Assembly: GCA_031262125.1 (NCBI GenBank) | Contig: JAISII010000187.1 | Span: 1-16,361, forward strand | DNA length: 16,361 nt | Direction of reading: 5' to 3' | Source of the DNA: Oscillospiraceae bacterium | GTDB lineage: Bacteria; Bacillota; Clostridia; Oscillospirales; Acutalibacteraceae | Shown: positions 5,830 to 12,564 of the stretch, one piece after another | How positions within the stretch are numbered: position 1 is the stretch's first letter | How the letters are laid out: every line of letters starts with the position of its first letter | The notes under the pieces: model-generated | What the model was told of the DNA's origin: nothing | The model's input: the letters and a program-made list of their open reading frames with translations, nothing else | Database searches by the model: none | Made by a program: the position numbers and the translations under genes

Positions 5830-6246
5830 ATGGCAGAGAAAACATTAACGCTTAAAGATTTTTTACTTGCAAACCCGCAAACCGATATTTGCGACGAGAT
5901 TTTTGTATCGGAAAGATTTAAAGACAACGGTTACAAATTTAAAATTGGAGCAATGACAGGTGAGCAATACCAGCGATATCAGAATGATTGCGTAAAAGTA
6001 GGCAAAAAAGGCAAATCTAAGTTCGACAGCAAGGCTTTTAACGAGTTTGTGGTTATTAACCATACCTTAGAGCCCAACTTTAAAGATGCCGAATTTATTA
6101 AACAGGCGGGTTGCATAACCCCCGAACAAGTTATGTATAAGGTTTTGCGTGCCGGAGAAATAGCCGAACTAAGCGGCAAAATTGCTGCTTTGTCGGGTTT
6201 CGACACCGACCCCGAAGCGTTGGTTGACGACGTAAAAAACTCCTAA
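5830..6246 (+). CDS. xkdN: Tail assembly chaperone, short form (XkdN-like)
   Basis: The zero-frame product of the tail assembly chaperone locus, 138 aa, lying between tube and tape measure genes. The N-terminal LTLKDFLLANPQTD, then EIFVSERFKDNGYKFKI and MTGEQYQRYQNDC, followed by FNEFVVINHTLEPNFKDAEF and GEIAELSGKIAALSGFD, match the XkdN family. In long-tailed phages such proteins bind the tape measure and recruit tube subunits, and are not in the finished virion. AGGAGGA sits about 5 nt before the ATG. The reading frame ends ...GTA AAA AAC TCC TAA: the last sense codons carry a -1 slippery heptamer, and an overlapping frame continues the protein (see the following two entries). Confidence 0.9.
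   Translation: MAEKTLTLKDFLLANPQTDICDEIFVSERFKDNGYKFKIGAMTGEQYQRYQNDCVKVGKKGKSKFDSKAFNEFVVINHTLEPNFKDAEFIKQAGCITPEQVMYKVLRAGEIAELSGKIAALSGFDTDPEALVDDVKNS
6234..6240 (+). promoter_or_regulatory. Programmed -1 ribosomal frameshift site A AAA AAC
   Basis: The heptamer is in the correct phase for the X XXY YYZ rule (zero-frame codons GTA AAA AAC, two codons before the TAA stop). Slipping back one base gives AAA AAA, then CTC CTA AAG GCG, which enters a long open frame. A weak ACACA/TGTGT hairpin (6271-6286) lies about 30 nt downstream; I see no strong stimulatory structure nearer. Frameshifting at this gene position is conserved in dsDNA phage tail operons. Confidence 0.85.
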
Positions 6247-6428
6247 AGGCGAAAGACGCAGAAACGTGGTACACATATTATTGTGTTAACAAACTGCATT
6301 GGACGCCTATGAAATTTTTAGAAATGACGCCCCGTCAAAGGGCGGTTATGATTGCGTTTATTGACGAACGCATAAAACAAGAAAAGCAAAATGCACAAAA
6401 AGCAAAAAAAGGAAGGAGGAGGCATTAA
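6240..6428 (+). CDS. -1 frame extension of the tail assembly chaperone (long form C-terminus)
   Basis: After the slip, 62 further residues are read from the C at 6240 to the TAA at 6426-6428, giving a long form of about 199 aa (137 + 62). The extension includes KDAETWYTYYCVNKLHWTP and MKFLEMTPRQRAVMIAFIDE, then a Lys/Gln/Arg-rich tail ending GRRRH. The W-Y-Y-VNKLHW-P-FL-M pattern followed by an AFIDERI helix is what the second chaperone of XkdN-type tails looks like. This frame has no good start of its own, only internal ATGs at 6309 and later, so ATG-led gene finding passes over it. Its tail codons contain GGAAGGAGGAGG, the ribosome binding site of the tape measure gene. By analogy with lambda gpGT, the long form would bridge tape measure and tube subunits. 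Confidence 0.85.
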   Translation, partial: LLKAKDAETWYTYYCVNKLHWTPMKFLEMTPRQRAVMIAFIDERIKQEKQNAQKAKKGRRRH

Positions 6429-6431
6429 TAT

Positions 6432-8492
6432 ATGGCAACTATAGAGCAAGCTTTGGCTATGCAAGACCAAATAACACCTAAGCTTAACAAAATTATAAAC
6501 ACAGTAAATATAACAATAAATGCTTTTACGCAAATGAACACCGTTGTAAACAAAGGTGTTCCTGCCTCCTCTTTTAAGCAGGCAGAGTCGGCTATTGCCG
6601 GAGCCGGAAACGAACTTGAAAAGTTTGCAGCAGCCGAAAACCAAGCAGAAACAGCAGCTAAAAAAGTACAAATGGGCTTTGCGGGCTGGGAGGATGTTCT
6701 GACTAATGCGTTTTCGGCTGTTAAAAATGGCGGGCAATTTATTGCAGGAGCCATAAAAGAAACCGACGCCTATGGGCAAGCTATGTCTGCCATAGAGGGT
6801 TCGGTTGCACAAGGGCTTTCGCCTTTAACCGATTTCTTCTCTAATTTTTTAAGCAGCGGAATTGTAGAGCAAGTGTCTACTTTAATAAGCGGCAACTTAT
6901 CTCAAATATCGCAAGCACTTTTGCCCGTGGCACAAATGGTTGTAAATCTTGTAAACGAATTTTTGCGGTTTATAGAAATCTCGGGCGTTATTACAGTTGT
7001 TAAAGGTGCAATTTCGGGGATGGCTACGGTGCTTGGCTGGGTGCTTACCGGGGCAACTGCCGTGTTTAATTTTATAAACGAAAACTGGAACTGGATAGGA
7101 CCCGTAGTTTGGGGCATTGTGGCGGCGATTACGGCTTATACAACAGGGCTTATGGCAGTAAAAACTTGGACGGCGTTAACCACCGGTGCACAGATTGTTT
7201 GGAACACAATTAAAGGTTTGGGCGTTGCCCTAAGCTTTAGCAGTGCTGCTGCAAAAGGCACAGAAACCGCAGCTACAACCACCCTAACGGCGGCACAAAA
7301 CGCTTTTAACGCCGCAGCCACAGCAAACCCAATTGGGTTAATAATTATGGGTATAATAATCCTAATTGTTGCACTAATACTTCTGTTTTATAACTTTACC
7401 GAGCAAATTATGGGTGCAATATATTGGCTGGGCGAGCTGTTTAAAGGCATTGGGCTCTCGGTAGCCAATTTTGGTATGGCTGTTTGGAACACAATTGTAA
7501 ATGTGGGTTTGTGGTTTGCAAATTTGGGCGAAGGCATTTGGGCAGTGCTGCAAAACATAGGCATATTCTTCAAAAACACGTTTGCCGTTCAGTTTGTTAA
7601 TATTCTAAAAAACTTGGGTGCGTGGTTCCAAAACGTCTTTCAAGCAATTTGGAACGTAGTAAGTGGTGTTGTAAATAACATCGGCGTTGCATTTAACAAT
7701 GCTTGGCAGTGGGTTAAAAGCACGTTTTATGGCTTTGTAGAAGCAATTATGAGCGGTGTTAAGTCTATTGCCGAAAAGATAAACAGCCTTACATCGTTTT
7801 TTGGTCTTAGCATAGATATGTCGGGCATAAACAATGCCATAGACGGGGCAGCAGCGGCAAGAGCCGAGGCAGACGCCGCAATGCAGGACTTTACCGATTT
7901 GGGCAAAGCGTGGAACGACGGTATGAACGCACACGCCTATGTGGATATTAACGAGGGTACCGAAGATTATATAGACGCCGGAGCAGCGTTTAATAAAAAC
8001 GAAATCGACTGGGCAGGCGGCTGGGAAGACGGTATGAACACCCACGGCGACCTTTGGAAGTTCGACGAGGCGTATAGTGCAGGTGCAGAAGTAGGCAAAG
8101 GCGTACACCAATGGATGGATGACACCATTGTGAACCCAATTAGCAATCTGTTTGGTGGCGGTGGCGACGAAAAAACAGAAAAAGACGACAAAAACGAAGG
8201 CGGCGACGGTGCTGTGGTTAACACCGGCGGGGCAAGCGACGATGCAATTTATAATGCCTCGATTACCGGCGGCGACCTTGACAGAGTTGACGAAGTTGGC
8301 GGCAACGACGAAATTCTTAAATATTTAAAAGACATTGCAAAAGTGGAATATATAAATCAATACTCTACTATGCGACCGATAGTTAATGCCAATTTTGGCG
8401 ACGTGCACGAAACAGCAGACGCAAACCAAATTATGACAGTGCTGGAAGCCGCAGTTGCAGGGGCATATAACTCGGCATTGGTAAGGGGGTAA
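6432..8492 (+). CDS. Tail tape measure protein (XkdO-like), short
   Basis: Sets tail length and fills the tube lumen; 686 aa. The N-terminus is helical (QALAMQDQITPKLNKIINTV), followed by an Ala/Gln/Glu-rich coil (about 45-80). Residues about 185-245 and 300-320 are strongly hydrophobic (for example NPIGLIIMGIIILIVALILL), typical of tape measures that insert into the host membrane. Residues about 330-440 are an aromatic helical region with recurrent GLWFANLG-, GAWFQNVF- and NAWQWVK-type turns. A Gly/Asp/Glu-rich linker near 560-590 precedes a conserved-looking C-terminus. The ATG has a very strong GGAAGGAGGAGG at 6411-6422. At about 0.15 nm per residue it predicts a tail of roughly 100 nm (inference). 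Confidence 0.88.
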   Translation: MATIEQALAMQDQITPKLNKIINTVNITINAFTQMNTVVNKGVPASSFKQAESAIAGAGNELEKFAAAENQAETAAKKVQMGFAGWEDVLTNAFSAVKNGGQFIAGAIKETDAYGQAMSAIEGSVAQGLSPLTDFFSNFLSSGIVEQVSTLISGNLSQISQALLPVAQMVVNLVNEFLRFIEISGVITVVKGAISGMATVLGWVLTGATAVFNFINENWNWIGPVVWGIVAAITAYTTGLMAVKTWTALTTGAQIVWNTIKGLGVALSFSSAAAKGTETAATTTLTAAQNAFNAAATANPIGLIIMGIIILIVALILLFYNFTEQIMGAIYWLGELFKGIGLSVANFGMAVWNTIVNVGLWFANLGEGIWAVLQNIGIFFKNTFAVQFVNILKNLGAWFQNVFQAIWNVVSGVVNNIGVAFNNAWQWVKSTFYGFVEAIMSGVKSIAEKINSLTSFFGLSIDMSGINNAIDGAAAARAEADAAMQDFTDLGKAWNDGMNAHAYVDINEGTEDYIDAGAAFNKNEIDWAGGWEDGMNTHGDLWKFDEAYSAGAEVGKGVHQWMDDTIVNPISNLFGGGGDEKTEKDDKNEGGDGAVVNTGGASDDAIYNASITGGDLDRVDEVGGNDEILKYLKDIAKVEYINQYSTMRPIVNANFGDVHETADANQIMTVLEAAVAGAYNSALVRG

Positions 8493-8497
8493 AAATT

Positions 8498-9238
8498 TTG
8501 GAGATTAACATTTGGCTTGAATACAGAAACGACCAAAAAATAATGCTGCCCGTTAACCCGAGTGAACTAACCGTAACACGAGAAGGCAGAAACGACACGG
8601 TTGATATAGTAGCAATGGGCGAAACTAACCTGCTTAAAACACCAAGCCTTAAAGAAATTGAGTTTGAAAGTTTTATTCCCGTGCAAAACAGCGGCGGCAG
8701 CGGCGGCAGAGGCGGCTATGTAGAAGAAAAAGCAACTGTTTATACCCCCAAATTTTACATAGACTTTTTTGAGGCAGTGCAAAACCAAAAAGAGACGCTG
8801 CGGTTGGTAATAACAGGGTTAGATATCAATTTGGAAGTAGCATTAGAGTCGTTTGAGTATTCGTGGGAAGCCCCCGATGAGGATATGCACTATTCTTTAA
8901 GTTTTAAAGAGTACCGTCAGAATGATATCAAAACTGAAGTAATAAAACAACTAACTACCGCAATAAATTCAAATAACGCAACAAAAACTGCAACGTCGTC
9001 CCAAAACACAACCACACGGCAAAACACGCCAAAAAAACTATGCGTTGGTTCAAAAGTTAAAGTTAACGGGCAACTGCACCGAGACAGCTATGGCGGCGGA
9101 CCCGGCTATGTAGAAAAAAACGAAACCCGCAAAGTGAGTATTTTAGCCGATGAATCACGCCCACGCCCTGTGCACGTTACAACGCTTGACGGCGGTGCAA
9201 GAGGCTGGGTAAAGCGGTCTGAGTGCGAGGTTATTTAA
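8498..9238 (+). CDS. XkdP-like baseplate/tail protein with C-terminal SH3-like domain
   Basis: 246 aa, directly after the tape measure, where PBSX/skin-type phages have the XkdP/YqbP protein. Residues 1-145 match the XkdP N-terminal region: IMLPVNPSELTVTREGRNDT, LKEIEFESFIP, a glycine-rich loop (65-73), TPKFYIDFFEAVQNQKETLR, then HYSLSFKEYRQNDI. A Thr/Asn/Ser-rich linker (about 155-178) follows. XkdP proteins commonly carry a LysM domain next; here residues 181-246 instead read KLCVGSKVKVNGQLHRDSYG and later DGGARGWVKRSECEVI, an SH3-like pattern that may bind peptidoglycan. The start is TTG at 8498 with AAGGGGG (8483-8489) inside the tape measure's 3' end. A baseplate hub or membrane-proximal adaptor role is inferred. 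Confidence 0.8.
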   Translation: MEINIWLEYRNDQKIMLPVNPSELTVTREGRNDTVDIVAMGETNLLKTPSLKEIEFESFIPVQNSGGSGGRGGYVEEKATVYTPKFYIDFFEAVQNQKETLRLVITGLDINLEVALESFEYSWEAPDEDMHYSLSFKEYRQNDIKTEVIKQLTTAINSNNATKTATSSQNTTTRQNTPKKLCVGSKVKVNGQLHRDSYGGGPGYVEKNETRKVSILADESRPRPVHVTTLDGGARGWVKRSECEVI

Positions 9239-10215
9239 TGAAAGACGTACAAATAACAGTTGCCGACAGCCAGAGTAACAAGCAGTTTAAGCTAAACGAA
9301 GTTTTAACCGAGATTAGCTGGAGCTACCAACTGGGCGACCAGCCCGGCAAACTTACTTTTAGTTTTATAGAAAACGGCACAGATTTTTTTTATGAGGGCA
9401 GCAATGTTGTTTTAAATGTTGATGGCAAAAAGATATTTGATGGATATCTTTTTGAACGCAACAGAACACAGCAAGACGAAATGAGCTGCGTTGTTTATGA
9501 CCGTTTGCGGTACCTTAATAATAAAGATACTTTTGTTTTTAACAACCATTCGCCTAACGATATTTTTAAAACTATTTGCAGCCAGCAGCAATTGCCCTAT
9601 CGCATTGTTAACGGCAGCACATATAAAATTCCGCCCACAGTTTGCGACAACAAAACGCTGTACTCAATGCTAACCGACGCCTTAGAGACGTCTTTTATAG
9701 CAACAAAGCAATATATAATTTGCCGAGATAATTGCGGCACGCTGGAGCTTGTTGACGTTGCAAATTTAAGAGTTCCGTTGCTTATTGGCGATAGTTCGCT
9801 GCTTACGGGGTTTGATTTTAAAAGCACAATAGACAGCGACGTTTATAACTATATTAAATTAGTGCAAGAAAACGAAAATACAGGCAACCGAGAAGTATAT
9901 GTTACCCTAGACACCACCAATATGGCAAAGTGGGGGCGGTTGCAATATTTTGAAAAAGTAGACAAAAACGCAAACGCCACACAAATAAAGCAACAAGCCA
10001 ACGACTTGTTGCGGCTCTATAACCGCAAGGGCAAAACACTAAAACTTAACGCAATGGGCGATGCCCGTGTTAGAGAAGGCTGCGGCGTAGCTTTGGGGAT
10101 AGAAAAACTCAAAAACGAAAATATCCCCCATATGCAGTTTGCACTTGTGTCGGCAGTAACTCACAATATATCAAAAGAAGACCATACAATGGACTTGACA
10201 ATGGAGGTTGTTTAA
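9238..10215 (+). CDS. xkdQ: Baseplate hub protein (XkdQ/YqbQ-like, gpD-type)
   Basis: 325 aa from ATG 9238, which overlaps the previous stop as TAATG. A GTG at 9223 in frame would add five residues, but GCGAGG at 9225-9230 favours 9238. Features are ITVADSQSNKQFKLNEVLTE, ISWSYQLGDQPGKLTFSFIE, NVDGKKIFDGYLFERNRTQQ, YDRLRYLNNKDTFVFNNHSP, and a C-terminal GCGVALGIE and SKEDHTMDLTMEVV. The YDRLRYL-K-T-F segment and the HTMDLTMEV ending are typical of this family, related to P2 gpD and T4 gp27, which form the hub at the tube end. Neighbours on both sides fit the standard order. Confidence 0.87.
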   Translation: MKDVQITVADSQSNKQFKLNEVLTEISWSYQLGDQPGKLTFSFIENGTDFFYEGSNVVLNVDGKKIFDGYLFERNRTQQDEMSCVVYDRLRYLNNKDTFVFNNHSPNDIFKTICSQQQLPYRIVNGSTYKIPPTVCDNKTLYSMLTDALETSFIATKQYIICRDNCGTLELVDVANLRVPLLIGDSSLLTGFDFKSTIDSDVYNYIKLVQENENTGNREVYVTLDTTNMAKWGRLQYFEKVDKNANATQIKQQANDLLRLYNRKGKTLKLNAMGDARVREGCGVALGIEKLKNENIPHMQFALVSAVTHNISKEDHTMDLTMEVV

Positions 10216-10216
10216 C

Positions 10217-10843
10217 GTGCCGGGTGAACTATTGGTTGACATTATTAATAAAGCCGCACAAAACGGTATTCCGCAAAGCAACCGCACCGATTTGCTTTTT
10301 GGCAGGGTTACCAAAACTAACCCGCTAAACATAACGGTTCAAAACGAAAAAGAGTACGTTTTAACCGAGCAATTTTTGCTTTTGTCGCCTTGGTGCAAAG
10401 AGCAGACTATTACAATTTCCAACAAATCACACAAGCACACTATCCCGGCTAATTCTCTGTCGCATACGCATACGGTTGATGTTGCCGGCACATCGCACAG
10501 CCACACAATACAATATTACAGCAATGCCTCTCACCGACACCGATTATCTGAAAACCCCGAGGTATGGACGCCCGGCGGGATAGACGACGTGATTTATATG
10601 CCCCAGTCGACAGGAGATACAACCCCAAACGGCAGCACCGCTACTACTGACACCAGTTTGACATCATTAGTAAGCACAAACAATGCAACTGCGGGGGTTA
10701 ATTTGTCGGCGAGCTTAGGCGGAGAAGACCTTGCCGTTAACGGGAACACAATAACCCTAAACCCGGGTTTGGCGACCGGCGACAAAGTGCTTATGCTGCG
10801 TTATGCAAACGGGCAAAAATTTTATGTGCTGCACAAAGTTTAA
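10217..10843 (+). CDS. DUF2577-type (XkdR/YqbR-like) baseplate protein with histidine-rich insert
   Basis: I choose GTG at 10217 (208 aa), with GGAGG at 10203-10207 placed 9 nt upstream; an in-frame TTG at 10208 directly abuts that site. N-terminal residues 1-60 (PGELLVDIINKAAQNGIPQ, then DLLFGRVTKTNPLNI and LTEQFLLLSP) and the end GLATGDKVLMLRYANGQKFYVLHKV are DUF2577-like. Between them lies an unusually long insert (about 68-180) with four HxH motifs at residues 72-74, 83-85, 94-96 and 106-108, followed by a Thr/Ser/Asn-rich stretch. DUF2577 proteins are usually a little over 100 aa, so this is nearly doubled. The position suggests a spike or hub-associated role; metal binding by the HxH motifs is inference. 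Confidence 0.8.
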   Translation: MPGELLVDIINKAAQNGIPQSNRTDLLFGRVTKTNPLNITVQNEKEYVLTEQFLLLSPWCKEQTITISNKSHKHTIPANSLSHTHTVDVAGTSHSHTIQYYSNASHRHRLSENPEVWTPGGIDDVIYMPQSTGDTTPNGSTATTDTSLTSLVSTNNATAGVNLSASLGGEDLAVNGNTITLNPGLATGDKVLMLRYANGQKFYVLHKV

Positions 10844-10860
10844 AAGGAGATTACACAACA

Positions 10861-11277
10861 ATGGCTTTATTACCTATTTTGCCTTTTGCACCCCCAATAG
10901 CGGGCGAGCAAAATAATATTGCCCAACCCTCATATACATACAGGCTAAATTTGCAAACCAACCGTTTGCACGGGAACATTGACAATTTAGAAGCTGCAAC
11001 TCAGGCTATAGAAAAAATATTTTTAACCGAGCGTTTTGCATACGTAATCTACCCCCAAGAGTATGGGGTAGAGTTAGAAAGCTTAATTGGGCAAGATAAC
11101 GAGTTTGTAAAACTTGTTTTGCAGTCGAGAATTTTAGAGGCTATTCGTGAGGACGACCGAGTAGTTGATATTTTAAAATTTGAAATCACTCAAAAAGATA
11201 AAGAAACACTGCTTGCAAATATTCAAATATCAACTATTTTTGGAGAAATAGAACTATTACGGGAGGTTAACATTTAA
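10861..11277 (+). CDS. xkdS: Baseplate wedge protein (XkdS-like, DUF2634; gp25-type)
   Basis: 138 aa. The pattern SYTYRLNLQTNRLHGNIDNL, EAATQAIEKIFLTERFAYVI, YPQEYGVELESLIGQDNEFV, LQSRILEAIREDDRV and KFEITQKDKETLLANIQI matches the DUF2634/XkdS family, related to the gp25/lysozyme-like wedge proteins that link sheath to baseplate. The start has AAAGGAGA 11 nt upstream. The stop TAA is followed immediately by the ATG of the baseplate J gene, so the two are probably translationally coupled. Confidence 0.9.
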   Translation: MALLPILPFAPPIAGEQNNIAQPSYTYRLNLQTNRLHGNIDNLEAATQAIEKIFLTERFAYVIYPQEYGVELESLIGQDNEFVKLVLQSRILEAIREDDRVVDILKFEITQKDKETLLANIQISTIFGEIELLREVNI

Positions 11278-12564
11278 ATGGAACGCACAGACTTGCAGCA
11301 ATATACATACGAAAACATATTAACAGAAGCTCTTGCCCGTGTGCCGGAAACGGTAGACAAACGGGTGGGCAGCATTATTTTTGACGCCTTAGCTCCGGCG
11401 TGTTACGAGCTTGCAATTTTTTATCAGAACCTATATAACCTCACGCTGGAAACTTATGTAGAAACAGCAAGCGGGGCGTGGTTAGACAGCCGTGCAGCCG
11501 AACAAGGTTTAACCCGGCATCCGGCAGAGGCGGCTGTTGTAAAAGGCGTTTTTACATTTACAAATCAAGCAGGCAATCCAAGTCCGTATACAAATATTCC
11601 TATAGGTTCAAGGTTTTCTACGCTTTCTACCTCCGCCCCGCTTATTTATAAAGTTACGGCAAAATATTTTAACAACGGTTTAGAAGAGCCGGGCAGCTAT
11701 GAATTAGAGTGCGAAACACCGGGGCTTGCCGGCGGAGAATTTACGGGCGGTATTTTGCCGCTTGATTATCTGCCGAATTTAGCAACAGCAAATATTATCG
11801 AACCAATAACCCTTGGGCAAGAAACCGAAACCGACGACGACTTAAAAGAGAGGTATATGCTAAAAGTTAACGAAAAGCCGTTTGCGGGCAATGTTGCAGC
11901 CTATAGGCAAATGCGTTTCGAAATACCAAAAATCGGCGATATGCAGGTTTATCCTGTTTGGAACGACGGCGGCACAGTAAAGCTCAGTATTGTAGGCACA
12001 GACAATCTGCCTGTAACAGACGAAATTTTAAACGAGGTTCAAACAAAAATCGACCCCGAGTTTTATAGTGCGGCGGAAGTTGAAGACGGCAATTCTACCC
12101 AAGGCTTAGGGTTGGGGCTTGCCCCGATAGACCACCGTGTAACCGTTGTAACACCAACAGCGGTTGCAATAAATATTACAGCAAATGTTAATTATGCACC
12201 CGGCTATACCGAAGCAATTGTGAGACCTAACGCACAAGCAGCCATAGAGGAATATTTTAAAGAGGTACGCCAAAACTGGGCAAAACCGAACGGTTTAAAC
12301 AATTATTCCTGCACTGTTTATTACTCACGAATTATTGCGGCACTGCTTAGCGTGGAAGGTATTGAAAGTGTTGACACTGTAAAATTCAACTACCACAACG
12401 GCGTGGAAGAAACAGAGATAAAAAACAATAATTTAGTATTAATAGAGAATAAAGATACTCAGCAAATTCCTGTGTTTAAAGACGAGGACGAAAACTACCT
12501 TTTAACATTGAACAATAGTGCACAAACGCAGCAAACCTCCCAAAACAACGGAGGTGGTTCTTAA
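11278..12564 (+). CDS. xkdT: Baseplate J-like protein (XkdT-like)
   Basis: Baseplate wedge subunit, 428 aa, of the P2 gpJ / T4 gp6 class. Visible features are an N-terminal ILTEALARVPETVDKRVGSI segment, YVETASGAWLDSRAAEQGLT, a beta domain with IPIGSRFST, then GQETETDDDLKERYMLKVNE, GNVAAYRQMRFEIPKIGDMQ, VKLSIVG, and a C-terminal NANVNYAPGYT-like and EYFKEVRQNW region. These are the normal landmarks of the family in order. The last 30 or so residues form a Gln/Asn/Ser/Gly-rich tail (ending NNGGGS) that looks like an extension and whose codons include the GGAGGTGG ribosome binding site of the next gene. Confidence 0.92.
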   Translation: MERTDLQQYTYENILTEALARVPETVDKRVGSIIFDALAPACYELAIFYQNLYNLTLETYVETASGAWLDSRAAEQGLTRHPAEAAVVKGVFTFTNQAGNPSPYTNIPIGSRFSTLSTSAPLIYKVTAKYFNNGLEEPGSYELECETPGLAGGEFTGGILPLDYLPNLATANIIEPITLGQETETDDDLKERYMLKVNEKPFAGNVAAYRQMRFEIPKIGDMQVYPVWNDGGTVKLSIVGTDNLPVTDEILNEVQTKIDPEFYSAAEVEDGNSTQGLGLGLAPIDHRVTVVTPTAVAINITANVNYAPGYTEAIVRPNAQAAIEEYFKEVRQNWAKPNGLNNYSCTVYYSRIIAALLSVEGIESVDTVKFNYHNGVEETEIKNNNLVLIENKDTQQIPVFKDEDENYLLTLNNSAQTQQTSQNNGGGS

